Shown: piece after piece, positions 1-11,444 of the stretch
How the letters are laid out: each line of letters opens with the position of its first letter
How positions within the stretch are numbered: the stretch's first letter is position 1
Assembly: GCA_963576475.1 (NCBI GenBank)
Contig: OY754978.1
Coordinates: 5,665,929-5,729,928 of the forward strand
DNA from: Molanna angustata
Taxonomy: Eukaryota > Arthropoda > Insecta > Trichoptera > Molannidae
Length of the DNA: 64,000 nt
Direction of reading: 5' to 3'
The notes under the pieces: model-generated
What the model was told of the DNA's origin: nothing
What the model saw: only the letters and a program-made list of their open reading frames with translations
The model's database searches: none
Position numbers and translations under genes: made by a program

Positions 1-214
1 AAGAGAATAAAAAAGCATCAATACAAATAGCATTAAAACAAAAAAAATCATCAATACAAAAAGCATCAAAACAATAAATTAATGTATACCCCGTGACTCT
101 TTTAATTAACACCTTTTCTATTATTTTACTTTAAAGTGTTTCTTTATTTTGTTACCTAGCGTTTCATAATTTGACTGTCTTATATCCGTTGGAAGTTTAT
201 TGAAAAATAATAAT

Positions 215-829
215 ATAATAATAATTATAATTTATAAAGCGCCGTTTAGTGATACAAGATCACTCCAAGGGCGCTGCAGCTTATTTGTTGGCTCTACTAA
301 ACAAAGCAGTCTTAAGTAATTTACTGAAGGTGTCAACGCTCCGAGCTCCACGTATATCAGGGGGCAATTTGTTCAATTTTAAAGGCCCGTTCATACTGAA
401 ACTGCGATCATAGTAAGCCGCTTTATTGACTCTGTCCAACTCTTTTAAAGAGTTGGTACTCTGTGATCCCGATGATCTCAATGAGAGTTGTCTTCCTGAT
501 AGGACATTCTTTTGACATAGTTCTTGTATGTAGTGTGGAGCCAAGTCGTTCAGAGCCTTAAACACCATCAAGCACACCATATAGTCTACTCGTTCTGGAC
601 ACTTCAACCAGTGCAGTTCATTTAGAAGAGGTGTTATGTGACATATTTTATCAGCTCCATATATCAACCTCGCAGCCGCGTTGAAAACCATCTGCAGTCT
701 ATCCAGCTGATACTTGGGCAAACCAGCATATATAGCATTACAGTAATCCAGCCGTGATACAACAAATGCATTGAAAAAATGTTCTGCCATGTATGTGTGA
801 TGGTGATAAACCTTTATTACTGATAACAA
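215..829 (-). mobile_element. 5'-truncated CR1/L2-like LINE, C-terminal end of RT protein
   Basis: The minus strand is open for 182 codons at 281-829. The protein has the order typical of the region after the RT palm in CR1/L2-type LINEs: SRLDYCNAIYAGLPK, then LQMVFNAAARLIYG, then HITPLLNELHWLKCPERVDY, then LAPHYIQEL. The catalytic palm and the endonuclease are missing, so the copy is 5'-truncated, as is common for LINEs. The 3' UTR runs left to about 215 and includes the sequence AAGGGCGCTGCAGCTT. A second copy of this 3' end lies at 49548-49632. The reading frame is intact but too short to be a working element. Confidence 0.75.
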
Positions 830-914
830 AGGTTTGATGGCTAAAACGCAGGTAGCCAGTTCGGTTGTCGTAATATTTTTTTCAGTGTAGGCGAGAAATT
901 GATCCTAACCAATA

Positions 915-1404
915 TATTGTGTTTAATACTTGTACGTAATATTGTGTTTAATACTTGTACGTAATATTGTGTTTAATACTTGTACGTAATATTGTGTTTA
1001 ATACTTGTACGTAATATTGTGTTTAATACTTGTACGTAATATTGTGTTTAATACTTGTACGTAATATTGTGTTTAATACTTGTACGTAATATTGTGTTTA
1101 ATACTTGTACGTAATATTGTGTTTAATACTTGTACGTAATATTGTGTTTAATACTTGTACGTAATATTGTGTTTAATACTTGTACGTAATATTGTGTTTA
1201 ATACTTGTACGTAATATTGTGTTTAATACTTGTACGTAATATTGTGTTTAATACTTGTACGTAATATTGTGTTTAATACTTGTACGTAATATTGTGTTTA
1301 ATACTTGTACGTAATATTGTGTTTAATACTTGTACGTAATATTGTGTTTAATACTTGTACGTAATATTGTGTTTAATACTTGTACGTAATATTGTGTTTA
1401 ATAC
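915..1404. repeat. 25-bp minisatellite, about 19.6 copies
   Basis: The unit is 25 bp and contains TGTTTAATACTTGTACGTAA. Copies run head to tail with almost no differences from 915 to 1404, which suggests recent expansion. The flanks carry no gene. Confidence 0.95.
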
Positions 1405-1860
1405 AAGAATAATAAAGGTTTATACGAAAGGTTTGTTTTTTCTTTTTCTTCTTTTTTTACATTTTGTTTAGTCATTTAGTAACACACATCCTCCCTCTAC
1501 ACAAGCCAATAATCTTTAAGAGGAAGGTGATATTGGAAATTATATAATGAACTACGGGAGAACTAAAATATATCAAATATTCGACATCGTAGTGTAAAAA
1601 GACATCATTTATATAATTGTTATATTTTTTTTTTTTCTTTTTTTTCTTTCTTTATTTACTTTTTACAAAAAATCCTAATTGTTTTATAAATTTTGTGCTG
1701 TCTTGATTTGATTTGAGGCGCGACTGAATAAAGATATGACTGACGGATCATATCTATGCTCTGTCAGTTCAGTATTCCCAAGAAATACTATTTCAGTTTA
1801 TTTTGTGCAATTAACAAATAAAATTACAAGATACCTACTTTTACAATACTATGTATAATA
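1405..1860. other. Unassigned AT-rich DNA
   Basis: T-rich stretches around 1435-1460 and 1620-1660. No open frame or repeat family recognised. Confidence 0.5.
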
Positions 1861-1861
1861 T

Positions 1862-2112
1862 GCATATCATGATGACTCAAATTCCATTTTTTCTATATGT
1901 GTTATAGTTAAGTTTATATTGTTTTGATTCTTTTTAAATAGTTAAGTTTATATTGTTTAGATTCATTTAAAAAAATGCAAATAGTTACTCCTGTGAAATG
2001 TAATAATATGTACACTGCTAGCCCTAGAACAGGTATACCTAGTTGGGCAGCAGTTATCTATTTTAATAAAGATTATTTAAATGGTGTGACAAATAAATAA
2101 ATAAAAAATAAA
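1862..2112 (+). mobile_element. LINE 3' UTR tail with hairpin, (TAAA)n end
   Basis: This is one of three copies of the same non-coding tail; the others are at 11445-11560 and 34993-35210, both minus. Near the 3' end is a two-part hairpin: an outer stem ACTGCT(A)GCCC with GGGCAGCAGT and an inner stem AGGT with ACCT. It is followed by AATGGTGTGA and a TAAATAAA-type tail. No coding sequence is left. I infer a LINE 3' end from the tail and the 5' truncation. Confidence 0.55.
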
Positions 2113-2211
2113 TAAATAAAAATAAATAAACCTTGTATGATCGTATGTTTTGTTATGATTTGATTATAAAAAATAAATAAACATCTTTACACGAATTTAT
2201 TGTCAGATAGT

Positions 2212-2275
2212 AATTTTTCCTCTGCTGGGAATCGAACCTGGAACATATATTAAAATAGTCATCTTTCCAATACCA
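2212..2275 (-). mobile_element. SINE fragment (tRNA-like head remnant)
   Basis: On the minus strand a B-box-like GGTTCGATTCCCAGCAGAGG lies next to the SINE body start. The same junction is seen in the fuller SINE at 38757-38966. Confidence 0.4.
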
Positions 2276-3755
2276 ATCGAATTATTTTGTGTTCTACAAT
2301 TCAATTAATTTGTATGAAATTCTTCTTCTTTTATGTAAAAATTTGGGTCTTTTTGGGCAGATCTGCTCCTTCTGCAAGTGGACTCCCAGCTATCCCTCTA
2401 TATTTTAGGTGTATGAAATTACCCTCGTCTATTTCTTTGGTACAAAAATAGTTTATATATTTTGTATTTTATCGGTTGAAAATACCCTTACAAGGCAAAA
2501 AGGTCATCTCATCAAATAAGGAATTAAATAGCGTAAAAACAATGCTCTAGGTTGGCATTGGTTATATATAGAAATCTCAAATAAATGTGTTGATTATCAA
2601 AGTTAGGAATCCAATACTTCCAATCCAATATAATTTCAAGAAATTTTAACCGGTTTGGCCAAAGCTTATATTCCATTTTAACGCAGATCTATTGAATTTT
2701 TAGTTTAGAGGTAATTACTTTGCAACCGACCCATTTAAAGGCGAAATTATTTTTTTTATATTTGCATAAATGTACACTAAAAACTTTTACTTTAAAGATC
2801 CTGTACGTAATTACAAATTTTAATGTCTTTAGATTAAAGTACATAGAAATTACACGAACAATTATTTCCCTAAGAAACAAATTTAGCTTTTTCCAGGATG
2901 ACATTCGCATAAAAGGACGTATACTTTGTTTCTTTGTCTCTCTCTCACTCGTTGTTATGGTTTCGTCCTGCTGGCGAGGTGCCAGAACTTTCCAAGCCGA
3001 GTATTTTCATTTTACCTTGATAAATCCTTTTTTGGTTTCCCGCCAATGGCACGTTTTAAGGGTCGTAGAAATGGAATGGTCGAGGTTGAAACAGGGTTGC
3101 CAAAAGACCACAACACGAATAGATTGTTTTTAACTAGTTTTTTATACATAAAAATGAGTGTGTTGTCCAACACTTATTAAACTATTATCCACGAGTATTA
3201 AACTATTTATGGATATTTTTGGCAATGTTTGAATGCTCTTTTATGGAGCCTATAGCTTATTTATCTATAATATTATTAAAATAAAAATAATAAAACATAA
3301 TTTGAGGAAATTGAGGTCATTTTGAATGTTATGAGTGATAAATCATTGATATGTAACAGACCATTGTATTTTGAAACTATAATCGATTAAAAAAAACGGT
3401 AAATATGTATGGATCGATTGAATTTATAGTTTGCATTATACAAAATCTTTCATTGAAAATTGATTAACAAAAATCGCTTTAAAATTGCAATATCTGACTT
3501 TTACAAGTAAAAAAATCTTGATTCTAAAAAAGCGTTCAATCCAACCCATGTCTTATTATGACAAAATTTTAACATCTCAATAACTGACAACTGATATTTT
3601 ATGACAAAATTTTAACATCTCAATTGAGACGTATAATATTTGGAATGTTATAAAAGAAACAGGAACTCAAGGCATCTATAGGGCTTACGACCTGACATCG
3701 GCTGTTCATGTTCCCTAGGGAACTCAATAAGAAGACATTTATTTATTTATTTTAT
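2276..3755. other. Unassigned AT-rich DNA with a short direct repeat
   Basis: A 24-bp segment starting TATGACAAAATTTTAAC occurs twice at about 3557-3625. The open frames at 2689-3180 overlap on both strands and show no family likeness. No gene supported. Confidence 0.5.
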
Positions 3756-3761
3756 TTTTAA

Positions 3762-3935
3762 TAAAAAAAATGAATATGCCCTTGTTAAACAAGTACATAT
3801 ACATCGTTCTACGTTCCCTAAAATAAGCATATAAATGCTTGTACTATAGGTGAACGAAATCGGTCGAGGCAGGATTCGAACTCGAGACCACTGGATTACT
3901 AGCCCAGCGCGCTAACCGCTCTGCCATCGACCCAT
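3762..3935 (-). mobile_element. tRNA(Thr)-like SINE, family 1, copy 1
   Basis: The head (3862-3932) has a tRNA-like A box GGCAGAGCGGTTAGCGC and B box GAGTTCGAATCC. The anticodon loop CTAGTAA gives AGT (Thr). About 90 bp of non-tRNA body follow, ending AAGGACATATTCATT plus an A-rich tail. Five other copies in the window share the body, which marks this as a SINE rather than a tRNA gene. Confidence 0.85.
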
Positions 3936-3944
3936 CTAAACCAG

Positions 3945-4056
3945 CCACGTAAACCAGCCGATGACAGAACGTAAGCCCTGCACGTGCCTTTAGTTCCAGG
4001 TTCTTCCTTAATGTTCCAACTTCGTCTCTATTAAGATGTTCAAAAGTTGTCATTCA
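3945..4056. repeat. Dispersed repeat, twin of 58127-58233
   Basis: About 110 bp with CCAGCCGATGACAG, GTAAGCCCTG and TTCCAACTTCGTCTCTATT recur in the same order and strand at 58127-58233. Identity of the parent element is unknown; it abuts SINE copy 1 here but not there. Confidence 0.6.
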
Positions 4057-4455
4057 ATATCATAGACTATTATGATTTTTTTTTAATTTAAAATTTGTCA
4101 TGAAAATATTTAACATGAATTTCTTCGAGCTAATGAGGTAGAAACATCTATAAGACGCCACGGACTAATCATTAAGTTGATTAAGATTAGATTTATACTA
4201 AAGAAATCTTTTAGATTAACATTAATTTATACAAAAAATAATGACTTTTTCATAATTACATTTTTTATGATTGAACGTAGATTAAGATTATTATGATCGA
4301 GTAGGTACTGATTTGTACATTTTCAAGATCAAAACAAAATAAGAACTTACATATTAATATCGTATCCTTTCCTTTCTTAAGTGTATGTATCTGTTTGTTT
4401 ATATTATGGAATATAATCTTACATATAAATAACCGCCTTCAAAACCGCCGCCTTG

Positions 4456-4575
4456 AAAAATGTGGTGTTCGGTTCTCTCTGCCTACCCCATGAGAAATGT
4501 AGCGTGATGGTGAATATGTAGTAATGTTATCTTTCATACAATTCGCCTTTACAATATTACGTATATCCTTCGCAA
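4456..4575 (+). mobile_element. RTE-like LINE 3' tail fragment
   Basis: Contains CTCTCTGCCTACCCCATGAG and GTGATGGTGAATATG, the degenerate 3' end of the RTE family whose better copy lies at 27660-28590. Related tails lie at 34733-34805 and 60330-60410. Confidence 0.6.
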
Positions 4576-5950
4576 ATTGATGAATTTCATTATTATCTAC
4601 TCATGATTCCCATCATCAAACCCCAGAAGTAATCCCTTTAGAAAAATGAATCATCGAATTCGAACGACGTTGTCAAGAATTATTAATTGCAGACGATTTT
4701 TTTTATTTCTTTATAAAATTTATGTAGGCAGGTTTATTGCCTTAAGGTGATTTCTTCCAACCGACTCAATTTAAGTAAATTAATTTGTTATAATTATTGT
4801 AAATATATTGATTAATGTTAAATAAAATGTTTAATTGCATTGGTTTTTTCATTGATAAATATAACACAGAAATGATAACCTTCTCCGTTTTTGGAAGTCG
4901 GCTAAAAGAATATTCTTGTTACGACACAAATTTAATTCACGTTTAAAAATAAGCAACCCTGGTCAGAGTGGGCAAGAGTGGTCGTTCAGAAAGTTGAGAA
5001 CTGAAGTAGGAATGATATATTACAGTCGTTCATTTACGGCAAGTGTACATTGTACAACGACTACAGTTGACGAAAATGTCTGGCATTTGTCATTTTATTT
5101 TTCTGAGGTTGTATTTTACCTAAAACAACCCTTTATTCCGTAGGTACCTCCACATCATTATAGTGAGACCACACACAACATATTTTCCCACACAAAGATG
5201 AACACTCTCAACTCTCAGCCGCCTTGCTATCGAAACTTAAAATCAAAACACAATACAATCTACGTTTATAACTCACCTACTTGCCACCTACGTACATTCA
5301 AATTACTCAATTATAAAGGCAGGTTCTTAGAAAAAAATTATAGGTATCTATATAATTATAACATCTTATATTTTAGAATCCGTGATAAGGTAAGCCTCCA
5401 AAACTTACTTTGACAGAATTGCTTTTAAAAGACGAAACCGTCGTCGTGTTTAAAAGTAATACATATTGTCAAAGTAAAACAATATGCTTATCCCACACAG
5501 CGACATGTGTGCGTTATTGTATTGCAATATTTTTTACTCTGTATGAAATACAAAATTGATCAATTTTATCTAAATATCAAATTAATCGAGCTGATAACAG
5601 TTTTAACGAGCATTTCATTAGAAATTCTGAACAAATTCTGAACGTTTGTGAGCTCTGACTGGTCAGAAAATTGATCGCGAAATTCCGGTACAGACAGATA
5701 TGTGAAGTTAATTTAAAGGATGTTATGATATTTAAAGATCTCCTTATCCTCTGACAAGCATACATACTGTGCAAATAATTTAAAATGAACTGATAAATAA
5801 ATCAAATGAAAAATTAGGTACTATGTACCTACATATTGTTTCTTTGACCATAAATATTGCAATTATTTCTTTACGACTGTCACAATTTTCATTTTCTGTT
5901 AAAGCTGAGTAGGTACCCACTAGAAAATATATGGATAACCCAATGTGATC
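4576..5950. other. Unassigned DNA
   Basis: AT-rich with short chance frames on both strands (for example 4916-5143, 5198-5413). None shows a recognisable motif. Confidence 0.5.
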
Positions 5951-5954
5951 AGTT

Positions 5955-6030
5955 TCAACAAGGTGGGACGCTTGAAATGGGCTGGCTATATAATAAGAAT
6001 GGACGACGACAACCCAGTAAGCAGATCACA
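5955..6030 (+). pseudogene. Short RTE-type RT C-terminal remnant
   Basis: One frame reads RLKWAGYIIRMDDDNP, matching the RLRWAGHVARMDDDR-type block near the end of RTE reverse transcriptases. The rest of the protein is gone. Confidence 0.5.
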
Positions 6031-6036
6031 TCACAA

Positions 6037-6064
6037 GGCAGACCACTTTAGAAAGTGGTCTGCC
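6037..6064. repeat. Perfect 13-bp inverted repeat, 2-nt centre
   Basis: GGCAGACCACTTT, then AG, then AAAGTGGTCTGCC. Both arms match without a mismatch. It sits directly after the RTE remnant. Confidence 0.9.
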
Positions 6065-6070
6065 ACATTC

Positions 6071-6778
6071 CTCCCCTCCAAATCAGAAATTGGAACACAA
6101 TAGCAACAGAAAGACAAAATTGGAATGACTAATAGATTCAGCCAAGGCGTACCCAGAACTGTCGAACTTATAATGGATGGATGGAAAGTAGGTACTATAA
6201 AATACGAATCAAATGCAAAAGATGCAGTGACTGATAATCAACACCAAACGTCAACTTATCATGAGGTTGTGCCATATAAGCTGTAGGGATCAAAGCCCCT
6301 ATAGTACCTACTATTAATTTGTTCGATTCTCTTTTCTCGTTCAAATGCCAATCAAAATCACTCAACACTTATCGAATTCGACCGTTTGATTATTTTGTCC
6401 GAGTGAATCACGTTCATTGTACATGGTATTAAATTTTAATGAACGATAATCCAAATCTGACACCGCTTTCGATACTCAAATCCCGGGATATCGTTGAAAT
6501 TTCAAAACGACACAATTTTTAACTGAAAATAGTTATTTCTCGATGTTACGTATTTTTAATTAACGTTTATCTGCTCTTGAAAAAATCAAAATTTGAAATC
6601 ATATTTTTTTTAATGCAGGACTTTCACAATCATACGAGTACATACATAACTGATTTTGAGCAGATCATAGTTAAACCATCGTCAAAGATTTAACTAACTC
6701 TTAAGTCTAGAATTTTGGAATTTATATCTAAAGCTAACCTAAGTATTTACTCTTAATCATTTCTAGTCAGATAAATGG
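6071..6778. other. Unassigned DNA
   Basis: No frame, array or repeat family recognised. Confidence 0.5.
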
Positions 6779-6779
6779 A

Positions 6780-6966
6780 TGGGTGGATGGCAGAGCGGTT
6801 AGCGCGCTGGGTTAGTAATCCAGTGGTCGCGAGTTCGAATCCTGCCTCGACCGATCTCGTCCACCTATAGGACAAGCATTTATGCTTAATTTAGGGAACG
6901 TAGGAAGATGTATATGTACTTGTTTAACAAGGACATATTCATTTTTTTAATAAAAAAAAAAAAAAA
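6780..6966 (+). mobile_element. tRNA(Thr)-like SINE, family 1, copy 2
   Basis: Head 6781-6851 with A box, anticodon loop TTAGTAA (AGT) and B box GAGTTCGAATCC. The body ends GGACATATTCATT and a poly(A) run to 6966. Confidence 0.85.
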
Positions 6967-7164
6967 TGGAACACTGCTATTGGTACTATAATTACCCATA
7001 CAATGACATTTTTCTTTGACATAGGTATATGAAAATCTTCGTAGGTATGGATTTTTAATACCTACTTTCATCACAACATGAGCAGAAATAATTTTGAAAC
7101 CTGACTTTATATTTCGTTATACTAGTTTTTATTAAATTTTATTAAAATATTTGATTATAGTACT

Positions 7165-7915
7165 TAGATGCATGTAACACATGAGATCCAACTGTCGATG
7201 GGGATAGTATATATAGTTGAAGAATACGTACCAAACTATTAACACTTAAACATACATACATACCATCACGCCATGTCCCTTACGGGGTAGGCAGAGAGAA
7301 CCGAACGCCATATATTTCTATCCTGGCACACATTCATCGCCTCGTCAACATTCATGCATCGTCTCATACATGTTCGTCTATTGTACATGCTTCTAACATT
7401 TCCGTCTTTCAGAATATCGTTCACATGGTCGTGCCATCCCTTTCTTGGGCGGCCCCGGCCTCTCAATCCAATCCTATCCGCATTGTATATTTTCTTCGTC
7501 AGGCGTTCCTCATTCATTCTACCCATGTGGCCAAACCATCTCAGTGTGTTCACTTTTATTCTATTAATGATATCTTTCTTCATCTTACATTCTTTCCTTA
7601 TGCTCTCATTTCTTACCCTGTCATACATCGTTCTATTGCAGATTCTTCTTAGCGATCTCATTTCAACAGCATATATTCTGCTTTCGTGCGACTTCTGCCA
7701 TGTCCAGGTTTCACTTGCATACGTCAATGTTGGCACACTTAAACACATATTAATAAATATTTTGTCGTACAAAATAAATAAATATGCTGCGAGCTTCTAA
7801 GTTTGACTTCAAAGTTGAAAAAACTGAGAAAAATATAGACCTGGCATACAAATCTCGCGTGTCTTGACTTGAGACTATGTCGATATGAATTTATTTGAAC
7901 AAATCGACAGTTAGA
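7165..7915 (-). mobile_element. Helitron (minus) interrupted by an RTE fragment
   Basis: The right edge is the Helitron 5' end, a TCTAACTGTCGAT variant with A before it at 7916 on the minus strand. The left edge keeps the 3' hairpin CATGTGTTACATG and the ATCGACAGTTGGA block, but the final CTAG is altered. The usual internal sequence is replaced by the RTE segment at 7262-7775. Compare the uninterrupted copies at 21537-22539 and 47441-48460. Confidence 0.7.
7266..7772 (-). pseudogene. RTE-like LINE RT, C-terminal 168 codons
   Basis: The protein has VPTLTYASETWTWQ, then VNTLRWFGHMGRM, then RGRGRPRKGWHDHVNDILKD, and ends with SAYPVRDMA. It follows the last half of the 295-residue copy at 27689-28576 almost residue for residue. 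The YADD catalytic box is missing, so it cannot act as a polymerase. The first 10 or so residues come from unrelated sequence. The 3' tail contains the (TATG)n run at 7250-7262. It lies wholly inside the Helitron at 7165-7915. Confidence 0.75.
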
Positions 7916-8047
7916 TTACTAGCATTTTATAAAATTGTTTTTTTTTAAGCAGTGTCTGTTAAAAAATATACTGTTGATTGTGTGCATTTTCATCATTTAT
8001 TCTGAAAAAGGTTTAATTAGCTATAAAGACTAGTACCTATCTATAAA

Positions 8048-8534
8048 AACGAGTGGGTTGTGGCCATCGCTATATTCCTCACTATCAAGTCACTCCACAA
8101 AGCATTTCACTGTTATATGGAAATTTTTCAGCATTTTCATGAAATGAGTTATTTAAATTATATTAAATTTAAATATTTGGTTATGAAAACTTCATAATTC
8201 TTCAATGAAATTTTATGAAAGTGATGTGCCTTTTTAGTAATTTGGTAATAAAAATTTCAAATTTAAAGTTTCCTGAGCTTGGGGTCACATTGAAATATTT
8301 GACAGTTAAAAAAATTGAGAAGCACTATTTAGATATCCTTCAAAAACTAATGGGGTCTAAGCGAAATTTGCAAAATTTGAAAAGAATCGAATGATTACTT
8401 TGATTATTAATGGATAAAATAGAATATACACGCCGTACTCATAATACACAGCACACACTCGCACATAGATACATTGTGATGAAACTTTCAGAATACTTTC
8501 TCAGCATAATACTTGTTGATAATAACTCCCCACA
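8048..8534 (+). repeat. Dispersed repeat X, copy A
   Basis: Starts ACGAGTGGGTTGTGGCCA and ends near ATAACTCCCCAC. Internal landmarks are TTGGGGTCACATTGAAATA, TGGGGTCTAAGCG and ACATTGTGATGAAACTT. The same order is seen at 22798-23300, 25551-26028 and 50530-51015. No coding frame is conserved and no family name is known to me. Confidence 0.75.
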
Positions 8535-8868
8535 ATATCCAAAAATGTTGAATTAGATTAATCACCCAGGTTTTCTGCTTTGAAAGCTGCTTTGAAATTT
8601 GGACATGCTCAAGCAATAAATATCAAGCGTCAATATAAAACGAAATTAAATTTTTATTTATCACCGGGTTTAATTTAAGTGTATACCTACTGGACTTCGA
8701 AACAAACCTCTTGTACATTTTACAGACCTATTACACCTCTGTTTCCCCATGACTACAGATACGTTTCATTCAAATTGAATAGATAGGATGAATGAAATTA
8801 ATGGCTAGTGATTTATTTTCCCGTAGGTACTTACATGTTATCAGATTTAAGTATATTAAGGCATATTA

Positions 8869-8925
8869 TATCGGCCTTAGTTGCTCTGTTGGTATAATAT
8901 CTGACTCCTCAGCGAAAGGTCCCAT
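8869..8925 (+). mobile_element. SINE family 2 head fragment
   Basis: Contains CGGCCTTAGTTGCTCTGTTGG and TCTGACTCCTCAGCGAAAGG, matching the tRNA-like head of the SINE at 26639-26870 up to the B box. Confidence 0.5.
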
Positions 8926-8989
8926 TTTTCAAAAACTCAAATTTTTACACACTATAACAAAACGCAAATATTCCCAATTATTGAATATG

Positions 8990-9290
8990 GTAGTCACCTC
9001 TGGAGTAGCGCCCCCCAATACCCACTGAATACCCACGATGCTGCACAACATTATATAGATACCACGATGCGCAGAAGAACTTGTATCCCTGGTCCCTCTT
9101 CCACCCATTCACAATAGAGTCACTCGTATTACTAAATCTCAACACCCGTTCACAGTAAACCTTCAATATACACGAACCAGTCACTTCTCGAACTCTTATT
9201 AACACAGTTGTCCGGCTGTGAAACGATCTTCCGAATTCTGTGTTTCCACCTTCATACAACACGGGTCGTTTTAAAACCAAAATTAATATT
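8990..9290 (-). pseudogene. Possible LINE RT C-terminal remnant
   Basis: A 100-codon frame (8978-9280) contains NTEFGRSFHSRTTVL, then REVTGSC and KVYCERVLRF. This resembles the FGRSFFxRTxxLWNxLP block at the C-terminus of many CR1/jockey-like LINEs with the LWNxLP part decayed. No catalytic motif is present. Confidence 0.35.
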
Positions 9291-10387
9291 TTCCTGAGCA
9301 GCTTGCAAACTCTCCCAAACGCTACGTAGTGCCTTCGGAGGATTATAATGGACCCAAATACTAAAAGCTCGTGACCCCTACATAGCTATGTAAAAAAAAT
9401 CAAGTATTTTCCCATTCTTCATTGGGATCAAATATTTAGGATAATAATATATTACATACTTAATCAATTTCATTTTACATAATAAAGATAAGCTATTGAA
9501 GCGATTAGTAAGAGTAAACTTTGGTTTAAAACGTTTAGAAAGTAGGTAAGTACTTAAATTTAATGTAAAATTAAAGTCAACATGAAATTTACACGTGGCG
9601 TGGATATAATTGGTGAAGTCACAAATGTGCCATTAAAATGACTAAAATATACCTATCTATGTTAATTTTGACAACACGTGATATTTATAGTTTACCTAAA
9701 CAAAATCCCGAATCTACACTGAATTTTAATTATACTTCTGTGTTGTATAAGTTTGTTGTATAGATTTTGTTTCATAAATATACATAGATTGTATTTTTGG
9801 TTTGAGACTATATTCATTGTACTTTTCTAAGGTGGTTTTTCGTAATAAAATGATCAACTCTCACTGTCAAATGATCAGATTTTTAATCAAAATAACGCCA
9901 TCTCTAGTCCGTTCCACTGAATAACTCCTATTGTGTTTTTTTTGTATTGGTAATCTGGCAAATTTATTTCTACGGAGTAGTTAATATTTCACCATACTCC
10001 GTACACACAAAAACATCATGATAAAACTTATAGTATGCACTCTCCAAGTGATACCTGTTGAAAATTTGATCTTAATACATAAATACGCTTTTAAAAACCC
10101 TAAAATCACACTCCACTTTTCCATAGAAGTGAGAAGAAAGAGGAGGCATACTTCGATTTTCTCCATAAAATAGTATTATATTGGGTTCCAACCTAACCTA
10201 CAAAATATTTTATCCTATCAGTACCTACATACATACGTTCTATCATTTGCCAAGTTACGGACAAAAAATATTGATTTATTTATGTAACTATATTTTTTTG
10301 TATTTTATTTTTTATTTTTTTTAATTTTTATTTGTCATTTTTTTTTAATTTATTTATTTATATACGTATTTTACTATTCATTTTTGG
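9291..10387. other. Unassigned AT-rich DNA
   Basis: No open frame beyond chance length and no repeat seen. T-rich near 10270-10360. Confidence 0.5.
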
Positions 10388-10557
10388 TGGGTCGATGGCA
10401 GAGCGGTTAGCGCGCTGGGCTAGTAATCCAGTGATCGCGAGTTCGAATCCTGCCTCGACCGATTTCTGCACAAGCATTTATTTGCTTATTTGAGGGAACC
10501 TAGGAAGATGTATATGTACTTGTTTAACAAAGACATATTCATTTTATAAAAAAAAAT
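10388..10557 (+). mobile_element. tRNA(Thr)-like SINE, family 1, copy 3
   Basis: Head 10389-10460; the acceptor-like arms GGTCGAT and CTCGACC pair at six of seven positions, and the anticodon loop CTAGTAA gives AGT. The body ends AAAGACATATTCATT plus A-rich tail. Confidence 0.85.
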
Positions 10558-11443
10558 ATTCATTCGTTCGTTTATTATTTTATTCGTTCATTCATTCAAT
10601 CATTTTTTATTTATTTATTTAATAATTTATTTGTTCGTTAATTTATTAAATTGTTTATTTAGTTATATAGTAATTGATTTGTATTTTTTTTTATTTATTT
10701 ATTTAATTTATTTCTTTATGTATTTATTAAATTATTTATTAATTAATATAAAAATATATAAAATGAATAAATTAACATTTCCCGGGTTGTCCTAATTATG
10801 TCCTATTCTGATTCGTTTCAGAGTACGACAGCGTCTATAACCAACGGGCGACCGTGGATTAAAGGATTTTATCAGCACGGTGTGACATAATGAGTCCCGT
10901 ATAAATGCAGTCAACTTTTTGAGATTTCTCATATAGATATTAAAATTCAGACGGATTAATTTAGACGAATTAGAATCGATCGAATTATGTATATTCAATA
11001 ATACAATGAGTAACGTGACAAAATATATCTAAAACTGACGTAAGAAAAATGTCATAATGTACGTTTTAGCAAATGTAGAACCCAACCACAATATTCTCCT
11101 ATCAGAATCAAGATCTGCATTACCTACTTATAATGAAATTAAAATTTATTTGTCTCTGACAAGGACGATCGTTCAAGCTGATAACAACATTAATTTACTT
11201 ACTTATATAATATTGCGACTAATGGGGACCAGTAACAGACCTGATTATACTATTGTAAATAATGACTCTATCGTATTGTGTTGTGTTCGTGTCAAGAAAA
11301 GATTTCATTCAGATTATAAAGAAAAATATAAGAAAATGAAACGATTGTTGTCATTTTACGCCTAAAATACAAATCGTCAAATTCACCAGAGTTACAAAAC
11401 GCAAAAATGCAACATTTTGATGCACTCAACGCAATTTTATTTA
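10558..11443. other. Simple-sequence-rich DNA; unrecognised 102-codon frame
   Basis: 10558-10770 is made of TTCATTCG and TTATTTAT-type simple repeats. A plus-strand frame at 11057-11365 starts MYVLANVEPNHN and has no motif I recognise; it is probably chance. Confidence 0.4.
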
Positions 11444-11444
11444 T

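Noticed and set aside
915..1404. CRISPR-like array
   Set aside because: Units are directly adjacent with no unique spacers, and the organism is a eukaryote.
6780..6852. Possible tRNA-Thr(AGU) genes at 3862, 6781, 10389 and 17140
   Set aside because: All copies share the same 90-bp non-tRNA body and A-rich tail, the D-arm pairs poorly, and one has a long target duplication. They are SINE heads, not functional tRNA genes.
11057..11365. 102-codon frame as a small gene
   Set aside because: No recognisable motif, no splice or promoter support, AT-rich codon use like the surrounding DNA.
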